This document shows positions 21,861 through 32,262 of a DNA stretch of 55,000 bases, one piece after another; within the stretch, counting starts at the first letter, position 1, and each line of letters opens with the position of its first letter. The notes beneath the pieces were generated by a model. It was not told the origin of the DNA, ran no database searches, and was given only the letters and a program-made list of their open reading frames with translations. Source of the stretch: Neocallimastix lanati (nom. inval.). Lineage: Eukaryota; Neocallimastigomycota; Neocallimastigomycetes; Neocallimastigales; Neocallimastigaceae. Both the position numbers and the translations under genes were made by a program. The DNA is taken from contig JACVTC010000065.1 in the NCBI GenBank assembly GCA_016946835.1, positions 857,501 through 912,500 on the forward strand, written 5' to 3'.

Positions 21861-24101
21861 TTAGATAAAAATGTTGTTTGTAAATTTTTGTATCTTTGGT
21901 CCATTTGAGTCCTTGGTTAATATGTCCGCTAGCATGTTTTCAGTATCAATATATTCTAATTTTACTTTCTTCTTTGCAATATTGTCCCTGTTGAAATGAT
22001 ATCTTACACTTATATGCTTTAATTTTGTATTTATTTCTCCGTTCTCCATTATTTTCTTACTTGCTTGATTATCTGTATAGATTTTAACAGTTATCCATTT
22101 GTTTAAAATTTCTTTTATTATATTTCTAATCCATAATATTTTCTTTATATTTTCGGAAGTGCTTATGTACTCTGCTTCAGCAGTAGACGTAGCAACACTT
22201 GTTTGTTTCTTGGACAACCAGCATATCGGACTTGTTCCCATAAGTATTATTCCTCCTGAGGTAGATTTTCTATCTTCCAAACAGCCGGCAAAGTCAGAGT
22301 CGGTATATGCAACAAGCTCCCCCTTTCCATTATATTCTATCTTAAATTCTTTGGTACTATTAATATATTTTAGAATATTTATTATTTTGTTCCAATCCGA
22401 TATAGTTGGATTTTCACATTTTCTTGAAGCTTTATTTACAGCGAAAGCTATGTCAGGTCTAGTACATTTCGAAAGGTATATTAAGGAACCTATTGCGCTT
22501 TTGTAGATTGTTTTATCGAAAGGTTTATTGTTTTCTGATATTTTATTATCACCAGTACATGGTGTTTTTCTTTTCTTTGTATTATCAATATTAAATTTAT
22601 ATAACATATTATTTATAAAATTTTTCTGTGAAATAATATATGAATTATTTTCTTTCTTTACTTCAATTCCTAATATGTATTCAATTGGATCACATTTAGA
22701 TATTTTAAATTTTGATTTTATTTTATTTATTATTTGTTTAATGTATTCGTTTTCTCCAGCGATGACCATGTCGTCCACGTATAAGCCGATAATGCATTTT
22801 GTTATATTATTTTTTGTAAATTTGAAAATACATTGTTCGGATTTAATTTGAATGAACTCATTTTTTATTAGGAATTTTCTAATGGTATTATACCATTGTC
22901 TACCAGATTGCTTAAGGCCATACAAAGCTTTGTTGAGCTTCCAATATCCCCGCCCAAAGCGCGTATCGCCTTTAGGAATAGTAGTATAAATATCTTTATC
23001 AAGCGGAGCATTAAGGTAAGCGGCCTTTATATCTAGCTGGAAAATATTCCACTTAAGAGCAGCAGAAATAGCGAATATTAATTTAAGACCATCAATGTTT
23101 AGAGTAGGAGAATAAGTTAATTCATAATCGATTCCCCATTTTTGTTTAAATCCACGAGCAACTAAACGAGCTTTATATTTATAAATATTATTATTTGAAT
23201 CACGTTTAGTGTTGAAAACCCATTTTGTGGTAATGATGTTCTTGTTTTTAGGTACATTTTTAACAAAAGTCATAATATTATTAGAATAAAGGTTATTAAG
23301 TTCATCATTAATAGCCTCAATCCAGTTATTTTTGTCTTCACTGTTTATTGCTTCTTCATACGTATTAGGAATGTGACAAAATATAGAAGCAATAATAATG
23401 TCGTTGATTTGGTCTAGTTTTCTACGAGAACTAATATTAGTAGGTGCAGTCTCTTTATATTTTGGACTAAGTGGTCTTTTATGGATATTGCCATATTCTG
23501 TATTGGCTACAATGTCATCCATAATTTCATCATTATTAAAATCAATAACACTTGATGCATCTATAAGAGATTTGTGGGCATAATTTTCTTTATTTACTAT
23601 ATTATTGTTGTTAAATTTATTATTTATTTCGTTATTATTAGTAAGTGAAATTTCGTCTGTTTTTTGAGAAATTTGGTTGGTTGAAGAATCGGTTATTAAA
23701 GGTAAATTCTGATTAAAATTATATGGAAGAGTTATATTTTTAAGATTTTCCATTACCGTATTTTTATTATCTGAAGGAATATTATTGATATCTATTGTAG
23801 GAGTGGAGAAATTATAGTTTTTCTTCATAGAGTCGCTGGATTTTGAATTTTGTTGAATTAATTTATTATTTTTCGATAAAAAATTTTTATTAATAAAATT
23901 TTGATCATTTTTTGGAAAATTTTTGATATTCATTGATTTATTTGAATTATTAATAGATTTATGTGAATCATTATTGTTGTCATATGTAATATGTGATTCA
24001 TTAGTGTTATTTGAAATTATTGAATTATTTGAAAATTTTTTTGATATGATATGAATGTGATTTTGCTTTAGCCAATAGATTTTCTTGAATTTTTTCATCA
24101 T
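21861..24101 (-). CDS. pol: Copia reverse transcriptase and RNase H
   Basis: The 746-codon frame begins with an Asn-rich linker (about 1-240). It then has an RVT_2-type reverse transcriptase (about 250-480) with KARLVARG, QLDIKAAYLNA, LYGLKQSGRQW and the catalytic YVDDM near residue 439. A copia RNase H follows, with DSDFAG near 601, STAEAEY near 643, YTDNQAS near 677 and ADILTKD near 726, ending just before the polypurine tract. It copies element RNA into cDNA in virus-like particles. It overlaps the upstream ORF by 77 nt in the +1 frame; ATG 24101 may not be used if the domains are made as a fusion. All catalytic residues appear intact. Confidence 0.95.
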   Translation of the reverse strand: MMKKFKKIYWLKQNHIHIISKKFSNNSIISNNTNESHITYDNNNDSHKSINNSNKSMNIKNFPKNDQNFINKNFLSKNNKLIQQNSKSSDSMKKNYNFSTPTIDINNIPSDNKNTVMENLKNITLPYNFNQNLPLITDSSTNQISQKTDEISLTNNNEINNKFNNNNIVNKENYAHKSLIDASSVIDFNNDEIMDDIVANTEYGNIHKRPLSPKYKETAPTNISSRRKLDQINDIIIASIFCHIPNTYEEAINSEDKNNWIEAINDELNNLYSNNIMTFVKNVPKNKNIITTKWVFNTKRDSNNNIYKYKARLVARGFKQKWGIDYELTYSPTLNIDGLKLIFAISAALKWNIFQLDIKAAYLNAPLDKDIYTTIPKGDTRFGRGYWKLNKALYGLKQSGRQWYNTIRKFLIKNEFIQIKSEQCIFKFTKNNITKCIIGLYVDDMVIAGENEYIKQIINKIKSKFKISKCDPIEYILGIEVKKENNSYIISQKNFINNMLYKFNIDNTKKRKTPCTGDNKISENNKPFDKTIYKSAIGSLIYLSKCTRPDIAFAVNKASRKCENPTISDWNKIINILKYINSTKEFKIEYNGKGELVAYTDSDFAGCLEDRKSTSGGIILMGTSPICWLSKKQTSVATSTAEAEYISTSENIKKILWIRNIIKEILNKWITVKIYTDNQASKKIMENGEINTKLKHISVRYHFNRDNIAKKKVKLEYIDTENMLADILTKDSNGPKIQKFTNNIFI

Positions 24102-27100
24102 TTTTTGAAAAATTTTTATTATTAAAATTTTTTTTCATATTATTATTATTTATTGTAAAATTCTGTAAATTTTGGCTTGATTTTTCATTATTTAAAAATA
24201 TTTTATTTTTATCAAAATTTTCAAATTCGGTTATTTTTTCTTTTCCTTTGTTCCTGCTGGAAGTTGAGGCGGCGTAAGCAGGATCTTCTGGTTTATATTT
24301 TTCAATAATGTTAGAATTAAAATTGGTATTCTTAATATTATTTCTAAACTTTTTATTATAATTTTTATTTATTATTTCTAAATTTCTATTTATCTCATTC
24401 AAATAATTATTTTCAGAATTATTTTTGTCAACATTGTTGAAATTGAATTTCAATTTAAATTCACAATTATTTTTATTTTTAATTTCAGGATTAATTTTAG
24501 AATTAATTTCAACATCTTTATTTAAATTATGGTTATTTTTCTGGTTTATATCTTTATTATCAAATTCTTGGTTTTCTTCATTTAACGATATATTATTGAC
24601 ATGCTTATTTTTAATGTAATTACTTTTATGTTCTGTATTAGTAGTCCTTTCATTATTAATATTTTCATTTAAACTGTTTTCTTCATTTAAGATGTTTCTT
24701 CCATTAAAATTATTTTCATTGTTCATATTATTATCTTCATTTATATTATTATCTTCATTTATATTATTATCTTCATTTATAATATTATCTTCTGGATTCA
24801 TATCTTTTCTATTGTTGTCTTTCATAAATGAGAAGTAAGAGTCTTTATAATTGCTTGTTTCGTATTTGTGTTTATTAGGCTCTTCTTCAACGAATTCTAC
24901 ATCGTTAGTATAATGTATTTTATTATTTTCAATATCCATGATAATATATGAATATTTTTTATCATCAAATCCCAAGAATACGCCCTTCTTAGCATTTGGT
25001 AAAAATTTTGATTTGTGTTGTGTATCATCCCTGTAATAACACACACAACCAAAGGTTTTTAAATGTTTTAACTCTACCTTTTTGTTGTAAAATACTTCAT
25101 TGGGTATTAAAAATTTATTTCCTGAATGGGGAATTAAGTTATATATGTAGCATGCCTGTTTTATGGCGAAATTCCAAAAGTTTTCTGATAATTCTGCCCA
25201 ATATAGAAGAGTTTTAGCTGAATTTCTAAGAGTTCTGTTTATTCTTTCAGCTTTTCCATTAACTTCAGGACAACCTGGGGGAGAATAGGTTTTTTCTATT
25301 CCATTTTCTTTACAGTATTTATTAACTGTTTTATTTTTAAATTCCTTTCCTCCATCTGATTTAAATATTTTAATATTATATTCTTCAAATTGGTTATTTA
25401 AGTACTTGAAGAATTCCACAATTAATTCGGGAGCTTCGGCTTTAGATTTTAAAGTATATATCCATACTTTTCTTGAGAATTCATCCATGAATGTAATAAA
25501 GTATTTTTTATTATTGATAGATGAATTGTATGGACCTGAAATGTCTGAATGTATTATTTCCAATATTTTCGTAGCTTTCGGTATTTTTCCTCCGTGTGAT
25601 TTTCTTGACATTTTAGCTACTTTACATTCTATGCATTTAGGAGTTTTTATTTGGTGTAAACTTAGATATTTGTTTATGTTTTCTAGGTAATAATGACCTA
25701 GTCTTCTATGCCAAATTTCAAGGCTTTTTTCATCAACTTCGTTTAAAGCCATAATATTTTTATCCTTTTCTTCAAAGTTTTTATTAATCTTGTAAGTATT
25801 TACTAAGAATTGATTATCATTTGTAGAATAATAAGTTCCTATATATACATTATTTGGACCCCATAAGTTAAATCTACCACGTGTATAATCATCAGTGTCA
25901 ATAATGACTCTATATCCTATTTTGGCCAGTTCTATTCCACTAATAAGATTTTTAGTTGCAGATTTTGAATATAATACCTTGTCTAGTCGTAAATATATTC
26001 CATTAATGTAACATTCGTAAGTACCATATCCTTCGAAGCTACACATTGTCCCATTGGCACATCTTAACTTTATTTTGCAGTGAATAAAATTATTTAGCAA
26101 ATTAAAATCATTAGTTATATGTTCTCCAGCACCAGTATCATATAACCATTCACTAGTCTTATCATTTTCTTCATAATAATTGATGTTGTTTACATATAAT
26201 TCCTCTTTTTTATTAGGAATTCTTATCTCCTTTGGAATAATAAAACTATCATTCACGTATTCAATTAATCCAGAAAATTTAACCTTATTGTCAATGTTTA
26301 TTTCTTCTTGTTTTTCTATCAGTGCCCTTGCGTCTTCAAAATCAAAATTATCGTCATAACTACTGGCACTGTCTGGATCAGAAATTTTACTTATTAAATG
26401 TAAAGACTTCTTTGGATGATCATTTAATGTGGTCTTTACTTGAAACTTTTCTTGCCTCCCTTTATTATGATTTGACTTCGTCTTCATATTATATATGCAG
26501 TTTCTGGTAGAGTGTCCTTTAACTTCACAAATGTGACAATATGATTTATTATTATTGTCTTTGTTACTATTATCTTTATTATTATTGTTATATTGGTTAC
26601 CATTTTGCTTTCCTCTTTTCTTAGAGTTAGAGCTTTTGCTATTATGGTTGTTGTGTTCATTTTTCTTTGAGGAATTACTAGTTCTTCTTCCTCTACTGAT
26701 AAAATCTAGGTCCATTGGATCATCTTTTTCAATGGTTTTGTTATCTTCCCAATTTTCTAGGTAAGATTTTGCATAAATAAAACTTTTGAGATTATTAATA
26801 TATACATTAGGGTCACTATTCAAATTAATTTGAATGATATTTTTATAATCATCCGGTAGTACGTTATAGAGATATTTTAATTTTTCCTTATCAGTGATCT
26901 CCACATGTTGTTCTTCCATATCATCGAAAGTTTCTTTCATAAGTTCTAGCTTTTCGATGATTTGATTTCTATCTCTAGCTTTAATACTTCTTAATCTTTT
27001 AAGCCAGTATTCCATATCAGCATTTGAATTTCCATATTTTGATTTGAGTCTTTCCATTATACGGAAACCATTATTAAGTCTGCTGATTTCTCTTAAGACA

Positions 27101-27504
27101 GAATCATCAACATTCTTACTGATCATGAGTATCATGTCAGCATCGATCCTTTCTGCTTCCTCAACTAATCTGATATGATTAAGAGGATTACCAAAAAAGT
27201 TAGTTAGCTGAGTATTGATATCAACATTATTGTTTCGATTAACCTCAGCATTATTGTTTCGAATAGGTTCGGCAGGAGCTTGCGGTAACATTTTGGTAAT
27301 TAATTTAGTAATTACCTTGTTGATAACATCGTTGACATTGGGGTTGTAATCAAAACCTACATCATTAAGTTTTCCAACGACGTCGACTTCCATGAATTCC
27401 TTAATACCTTGACGTTTAGCGGCATTGTCAATAAGGAATTTCCACTCATTAAAGTTGGATTTTCCATGGAGGCGTTGGTCCTTAGCTAAGTTAAAGTCTT
27501 GCAT
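24025..27504 (-). CDS. gag-pol: Copia Gag-protease-integrase polyprotein
   Basis: The ATG at 27504 lies 75 nt inside the 5' LTR and opens 1159 codons. Domains: UBN2-type Gag (about 1-250, with LKSKYG and a helical capsid core), Asn/Lys-rich spacer, zinc knuckle CHICEVKGHSTRNC near 323-336, retropepsin with DTGAG near 456, GAG-pre-integrase zinc-binding H-x4-H...C-x2-C (WHRRLGH near 596; CIEC), integrase core with D (HSDISG, ~653), D (SDGGKEF, ~715) and E (KAERINR, ~751), then the conserved FGC and KGVFLGF segment. The last 300 residues are a repetitive Asn/Glu linker with several NINED units. The ORF ends in this linker, where the RT frame takes over by +1. Codon use is as AT-rich as the host's. 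Confidence 0.95.
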   Translation of the reverse strand: MQDFNLAKDQRLHGKSNFNEWKFLIDNAAKRQGIKEFMEVDVVGKLNDVGFDYNPNVNDVINKVITKLITKMLPQAPAEPIRNNNAEVNRNNNVDINTQLTNFFGNPLNHIRLVEEAERIDADMILMISKNVDDSVLREISRLNNGFRIMERLKSKYGNSNADMEYWLKRLRSIKARDRNQIIEKLELMKETFDDMEEQHVEITDKEKLKYLYNVLPDDYKNIIQINLNSDPNVYINNLKSFIYAKSYLENWEDNKTIEKDDPMDLDFISRGRRTSNSSKKNEHNNHNSKSSNSKKRGKQNGNQYNNNNKDNSNKDNNNKSYCHICEVKGHSTRNCIYNMKTKSNHNKGRQEKFQVKTTLNDHPKKSLHLISKISDPDSASSYDDNFDFEDARALIEKQEEINIDNKVKFSGLIEYVNDSFIIPKEIRIPNKKEELYVNNINYYEENDKTSEWLYDTGAGEHITNDFNLLNNFIHCKIKLRCANGTMCSFEGYGTYECYINGIYLRLDKVLYSKSATKNLISGIELAKIGYRVIIDTDDYTRGRFNLWGPNNVYIGTYYSTNDNQFLVNTYKINKNFEEKDKNIMALNEVDEKSLEIWHRRLGHYYLENINKYLSLHQIKTPKCIECKVAKMSRKSHGGKIPKATKILEIIHSDISGPYNSSINNKKYFITFMDEFSRKVWIYTLKSKAEAPELIVEFFKYLNNQFEEYNIKIFKSDGGKEFKNKTVNKYCKENGIEKTYSPPGCPEVNGKAERINRTLRNSAKTLLYWAELSENFWNFAIKQACYIYNLIPHSGNKFLIPNEVFYNKKVELKHLKTFGCVCYYRDDTQHKSKFLPNAKKGVFLGFDDKKYSYIIMDIENNKIHYTNDVEFVEEEPNKHKYETSNYKDSYFSFMKDNNRKDMNPEDNIINEDNNINEDNNINEDNNMNNENNFNGRNILNEENSLNENINNERTTNTEHKSNYIKNKHVNNISLNEENQEFDNKDINQKNNHNLNKDVEINSKINPEIKNKNNCEFKLKFNFNNVDKNNSENNYLNEINRNLEIINKNYNKKFRNNIKNTNFNSNIIEKYKPEDPAYAASTSSRNKGKEKITEFENFDKNKIFLNNEKSSQNLQNFTINNNNMKKNFNNKNFSKNDEKIQENLLAKAKSHSYHIKKIFK

Positions 27505-27564
27505 GATTTCGGAGCGGTGAAGCGAATTAATTAAGTACTTTTAATAATAAATGATATGAGTCAA

Positions 27565-27579
27565 CTGAGACTCTTAATC
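27565..27579 (-). promoter_or_regulatory. Copia primer-binding site matching the anticodon arm of tRNA-Lys(CUU)
   Basis: Directly after the 5' LTR the element strand reads GATTAAGAGTCTCAG. Its complement CTGAGACTCTTAATC equals the anticodon stem-loop of eukaryotic tRNA-Lys with anticodon CUU (about nt 26-40) from general knowledge. Copia of Drosophila likewise uses an internal half-tRNA cleaved near nt 39, there of tRNA-iMet. Confidence 0.75.
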
Positions 27580-27899
27580 TGTTAGCTTTATTAAATTTAG
27601 ATCTATAATAATATTCCTTATGGAATATGGTATACAAGGGAAATAAGTGTATGATCTATCTTTCAGCTTTAAATAAGTAATAAAGTCACATGTTACAACA
27701 TGCGTTTTCCATAACATAAAATAAATTAAAAATTAATTAAATAAATATTAAAAGATAATTAACATAGATTTATACAAGACGATAGATCATAATACATTTA
27801 AGTAATCATTAAATATAAATAAATAAATACACATAAATATAAATAAATACTATAAATAAATAAATTAAATATATAGTTAAATTATGAGTGCAGTCAACA
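27580..27899 (-). repeat. 5' LTR of the copia element
   Basis: This is the 320-bp promoter LTR on the minus strand; its inner edge meets the primer site at 27579 and its outer edge meets the GTTAT target duplication at 27900. Confidence 0.97.
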
Positions 27900-28473
27900 G
27901 TTATAATAATAGTAATAATAATAGTAATAATAACAGTATTAATAATAATAATAATAATAATAATGTTATTAATAATAATAATGTTATTAATAATAATAAT
28001 AAAATTAATAACAATAATAAAATTAATAATAATAATGATAATAATAATATTAATATTAATAATAATAATGTTAATAATGTTAATAATAGTAATAATAAAA
28101 ATGATGATAATAATATTAATAGAGATCAAAATGTTATACCTATACAAGATGATATTGAAATGCTTAAGGAATCTGAATTAGAAGAAGAAGATAACAATAA
28201 TATAAATTATAGTGAAACAAAGGCTAAAAATAATAAAACTGTGAAATTTTCTTTAAATGAAAGTGAATCAGTTAATAACACTAAAGGTAATCATAGCATC
28301 ACAGAAAAGTTAGAATATTTAGATCCTTCCTTCATTACTGAAAAGAATATTATTAATGCTAAAAAGAAAAATAAATAAGAACGTATCAGAGAAATTAGGG
28401 AACAAATTAATAATAATAAATTGAAAACCAATACTCAAGAATTACCTATTAATACAAGGAACGTCACATAAAT

Positions 28474-30088
28474 TTGATGAAGACTTTTGAAGAATACTGC
28501 ATTCAAGATTTAGTTAAAGAAGTAGCTTCTACTGAAGTAATTACCAAGCTAGCATACCTTCTGGATCTATTCCCCAAATTTCGATCTGAATTTATGAAGG
28601 CCTTAAAACTTACCCCTAAAAATACGGTTAGTAATATCATGACAATAATTAGCAAGAATAAAATTATTAAAGTGAAGGGATTTGTCGAGAATAAATCATG
28701 TGAAATATTTTTGGATTCTTGTGCTAGTCTTAATGCTATAACAAGATCCACATTAAATAAATTAAAAATCAACAAACCTGCTATTGGTACCATCTCGGAA
28801 ACAATTTTACAAGCATATTCTAATTCCATTATTGCTAGTGAAGTAGTTGAATTAAAAATTTCCATTGGGTGTAGAACGTTTGTTGAATATTTCAGGGTTA
28901 TTGAAAAAGATGACATTTTTGATGTCTTGATAGGTGTCGATTCTCTTAAGAAAAATAGATTTGATATCAATCTAGTTAAAGATAAATTATATTATATTGA
29001 TGAAAATAATAATTCTACTGAATTAGCTGATCTATACTATGATATAGACTCACTTATTCCGAATTCAGAAGATCATGTTCAAGATGAACATATTGAACAA
29101 AACCCTATGTTGATAACAGTAACTGTTGTAAATGACGAAAATAACGATGCACATGATTCTGATACAATTAAACAAAATATAATCGATGAAATTATACAAA
29201 CTATTCCTGAAAATTTCAAAAAAATAGTGAAGGAATTATTTTATAAAAATTTTGATATTATAGCAATAAAAACAGATGATCTTGGTAAATCAAAACTTCT
29301 CCCTCATAGGATCGAACTAGTACCAGGTGCCCAACCAATAAAACAAAAATCATATAAAATACCTAAATCTCTCATAGATGTATTAAAACAGGAATTAATA
29401 AAATTAATTGAAAATTACCTTATTGAACCTTCTTTCTCGTCATGGTCTTCACCGGTGGTACTTGTTCCAAAAAAAAAATGGTAGCAAATGGCGATTGTGT
29501 GTGGACTATCGCAAATTGAATAATGTTACCATTAAGGATGCTTATGCACTACCATTAATTGATGATATCTTTAATTACATTGGCAATAATTCCCAATATT
29601 TATCTACTATTGATTTGTTTTCTGGGTATCATCAAATACCCATGGCTGAAGAAGATAAAGATAAAACAGCCTTTACCACTATGTTTGGAAATTATAACTT
29701 TAGAGTCATGCCATTTGGGTTATGCAACGCTCCGGTTTCATTTCAACGTGAAATGAACAGGATTTTTATGGACTTAATTGGTGTTTGCGTTTTTATATAT
29801 ATTGATGATATTATTGTATTTTCAAAAACATTAGAAGATCATATTAGCGATTTGGGTAAGGTTTTTAAAATTTTAAATGATAATGAATTAAAAATAAATA
29901 TAGAGAAATGTACCTTTTTCAAAAATAAAATCACTCTTCTCGGTCACATTCTTTCTACCGAAGGTATTTCCCCCATTCCTGAGAAGGTCAAAGTCATAAA
30001 CTGGATTCCTCCTAAAGACAAAACTCAATTGCGATCCTTCCTTGGCGTTATTGGTTATTATAGAAAGTTTATTTACAATAAGAATTAA
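28474..30088 (+). pseudogene. pol: Ty3/gypsy protease and reverse transcriptase, truncated
   Basis: The first frame (to 29484) contains a retropepsin-like fold, IFLDSCASLNAI, where the usual D-S/T-G-A is D-S-C-A, then the DVLIGVDSL strand and a start of RT (IELVPGAQPIKQKSYKIP, SSWSSPVVLVPKK). A +1 change in a run of ten As near 29469-29478 moves the rest to the next frame. There RT continues with WRLCVDYRKLN, TIDLFSGYHQIPM, FRVMPFGLCNAPVSFQ, the catalytic YIDDI near 29800, LLGHILSTEGI and LRSFLGVIGYYRKFI. The frame then stops abruptly at 30086-30088. RNase H and integrase are missing, so this copy cannot transpose alone. Confidence 0.92.
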
Positions 30089-30509
30089 GATAAATTATAG
30101 TATAAAAATAAGTTAAAGATAAAACATTAAAAAAGGAGGAACTTAATAAGCTAATATCTTTAAAGAATATAATAGTTAAAATAGGAATTTAAGTAATATT
30201 TAGGAAATAAAGATAATAAAATATTGTTCGGGTGAATAAATATTTAAGATATTTGTTTAATATTATTATAAAATATAAATTTAAGGATATAATTAAGTTA
30301 TAATAAAATTATATTTACTTATATAACGAAAGAAACTTATAAATAAAATCAAGACTTAAAAGTAACACATTATTATTTATTAAAAATTTATTATTAATTT
30401 TGTGTTATAATTTTTTATTTATTTCTTTTATTAAAATATATTATTTTATAATTTTATAACTTGCTTTCCCAAATCATATAAAAGGTACAATATATAAAAA
30501 TATCGTACC
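30089..30509 (+). repeat. LTR-like 3' end of the gypsy remnant
   Basis: The sequence ends ATATCGTACCA and carries a TTTTGTGTTA box, TTTTATTAAAATATAT and a CTTGC...CCC box in the order seen at the 3' ends of the window's TGATAC/TGGTAC LTRs. Its 5' boundary is unclear; a purine-rich AAAAAAGGAGGAA (about 30129) may be a polypurine remnant. Confidence 0.5.
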
Positions 30510-31837
30510 AGTTTTTGTTGATAAATTTTTGAAATAATCTTAATTTTAATATAGAATTAAAAAGTGATAATTTCAATTTATTCAAATAATAACTGTATAA
30601 GTTATTTATGAATTAAAAATGTTTTATTAAAATAACACTAAAAATTTGGTTTATTAGAACACTTGTTTTCTAATAATTAATTTTAATTCTTTATTAAAAT
30701 TTATTGAGCATTATAAAAATTAAAAGTGATTATTAAAATTATAAAACTAATTAATAATAATAATAATAATAATATAATTATTTACATGAAATATTTACAA
30801 GTATTTATATTTTCTTTAAAATTAAACTATTTATGATTTATAAATAAAAATAATAATTAAATAAAATAAAAGTAATAAAATTAATAATAAAATAAATATT
30901 TATTAATAAAATAAATAAATTTGTTTATTATAAAAATAATTAAAAATATTTTGTTATTTAAATTAATTAACTTTGTTATTATAAAATTATTATTTAATTA
31001 TAAAATTAATTATAAAACTTATTATAAAACTAATTGTAAAAATTAATTATTTTATTTTAGATTTAATTTTAATATTTATTTTATTTTAATAAATATATAT
31101 ATTATTTCTTTCTTATCCGAGTATTTATGTATTTTTAAATGTAATTTATTTATTTAATTAAAGTCTCTTTTTAAATTGCAATTTTAGTAACATTAATATT
31201 TATAACTTGATTTTTAATTTATATTATTTATTTAGTTAATTAAATTTTATTTTTATTAAATTATAATCAAACTTAGCTAAGGCTAGTTTTGATTTTATTG
31301 ATAATAAGTGTTCAAGATTTATTAATTTCGTTATTTATCATTGTAACAGATACATGGTAATATTAAGCCTATCCAATGATAGTTCTCTAATTATGGTAAG
31401 ATTTTGATATATTTTATGTTTTAAATTTAAATAAAATAATATGTTTTATTAAAATTTTACTAATTCAATATGTCTATATAGTAGTATGCTATATAGATAT
31501 ATAATAGTAATAATAAATATTTAAATGGTTTAGTTTAATAAAAATTTATTTATAATAAACTTTAATAATTAAAATTATTTAATTATTTTTATTTATAATA
31601 ATTTCTCTTTATTTAATAATTAAATATCTATAAACTATTACAATTAAGGTAATTTTACAATAACCTTACAAAGAACATAAAAGATAGATTTTTACATCTT
31701 TCTTTTATACTTTGTATGTTACATAATAATAATATTTAATTATAAGATATTAATAATATAGTAATATAAATATTAATAAAATATAAAGATAAATTTAATT
31801 ATATAATTAATTTGAATAATTGAAATTAATATAGATA
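30510..31837. other. Gene-free AT-rich region with LTR debris
   Basis: No ORF is supported. It contains a 63-bp segment (31324-31386) repeated inverted at 38575-38644, and a hairpin-forming pair around TACAAAG...CTTTGTA (31667-31720) that recurs in altered form near 50580-50630. It is best read as old LTR fragments. Confidence 0.55.
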
Positions 31838-32262
31838 TGTTGTAAACATATACAAAAACATAATATAAATATAATACACATGACGTCAAATGTAGAATTG
31901 AAATTGACAAAAAATCGTAAATAAATATTTACTTTTTACTAAAATTTTATTTTTTATTAAAGAACCTTTTTTTTAATAATAATACATAATTTAATATTTT
32001 TATATTTATAAAAAATACATTCAATGGAACTTACATATTTATTATATTAAATACATGACTTAATAGAAATAATATAAAAGAGGCTCATAAAATGTTTTAA
32101 AACTATACTGTATCATAAACTATATAAACTATATATTATTGTAATATATCTTATTTATTTATAATATACTATTTAATATTTAATATTTAAAATTATAATA
32201 AAATAAAAGTATTGAACAAAGTGCTAATTAAAAATTTAAACTAAAAAACTAATTTTCTAACA
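31838..32262 (-). repeat. Probable 3' LTR of a second, decayed copia element
   Basis: The right end is well placed: the element strand reads TTTAGGGGGGAA (polypurine tract, 32263-32274) then TGTTAGAAAATTAG. The left end at TGTTGTAAAC (31838) is chosen because it gives TGTT...AACA ends and about 425 bp, like the intact copia LTR; it is less sure. Confidence 0.55.

Larger units (their letters stand above)
21521..27899 (-). mobile_element. Near-complete Ty1/copia retrotransposon
   Basis: Two 320-bp LTRs that look identical by eye (21521-21840 and 27580-27899), TGTT...AACA ends, and a 5-bp target duplication GTTAT (21516-21520, 27900-27904) define a 6379-bp element on the minus strand. Inside, in transcript order, are a primer site, Gag-protease-integrase ORF, RT-RNase H ORF and polypurine tract. 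Integrase preceding RT is diagnostic of copia/Pseudoviridae. Identical LTRs indicate a recent insertion. The only visible lesion is a frame offset between the two ORFs. Confidence 0.97.
21074..28378 (+). pseudogene. pol: Start of gypsy Pol: Asn-rich linker, split by the copia insertion
   Basis: The -1 frame is open from 21074 to the insertion point at 21520 and resumes in the same frame at 27905, after the duplicated GTTAT, to a TAA at 28376-28378. It encodes a short segment homologous to the other gypsy gag-pol (IVAAATRKSK region), then runs of Asn interspersed with Ser/Ile/Val, then an acidic stretch. No enzymatic domain is present; it is the spacer between Gag and protease. After the TAA, similarity-like sequence continues in other frames to 28473, so further frameshifts separate it from the protease. 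Confidence 0.7.
18872..30509 (+). mobile_element. Ty3/gypsy retrotransposon, truncated and split by a copia element
   Basis: Order: 5' LTR (18872-19642), primer site, gag (19872-21092), -1 shift, Asn-rich linker (interrupted by 21521-27899), protease and RT (28474-30088), then a divergent LTR-like end (30089-30509, ending CGTACCA). RNase H, integrase and chromodomain are absent, so the copy is non-autonomous. Flanks are ATTTT on the left and GTTTT on the right, a possible imperfect target duplication. The left and right LTR-like ends are only distantly alike, so the right one may belong to another insertion. The right boundary is therefore uncertain. Confidence 0.75.

Noticed and set aside
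27884-27904. ATG at 27884 as a start for the Asn-rich ORF
   Set aside because: It lies in the copia LTR; the true frame comes from 21074-21520 and was split by the insertion.
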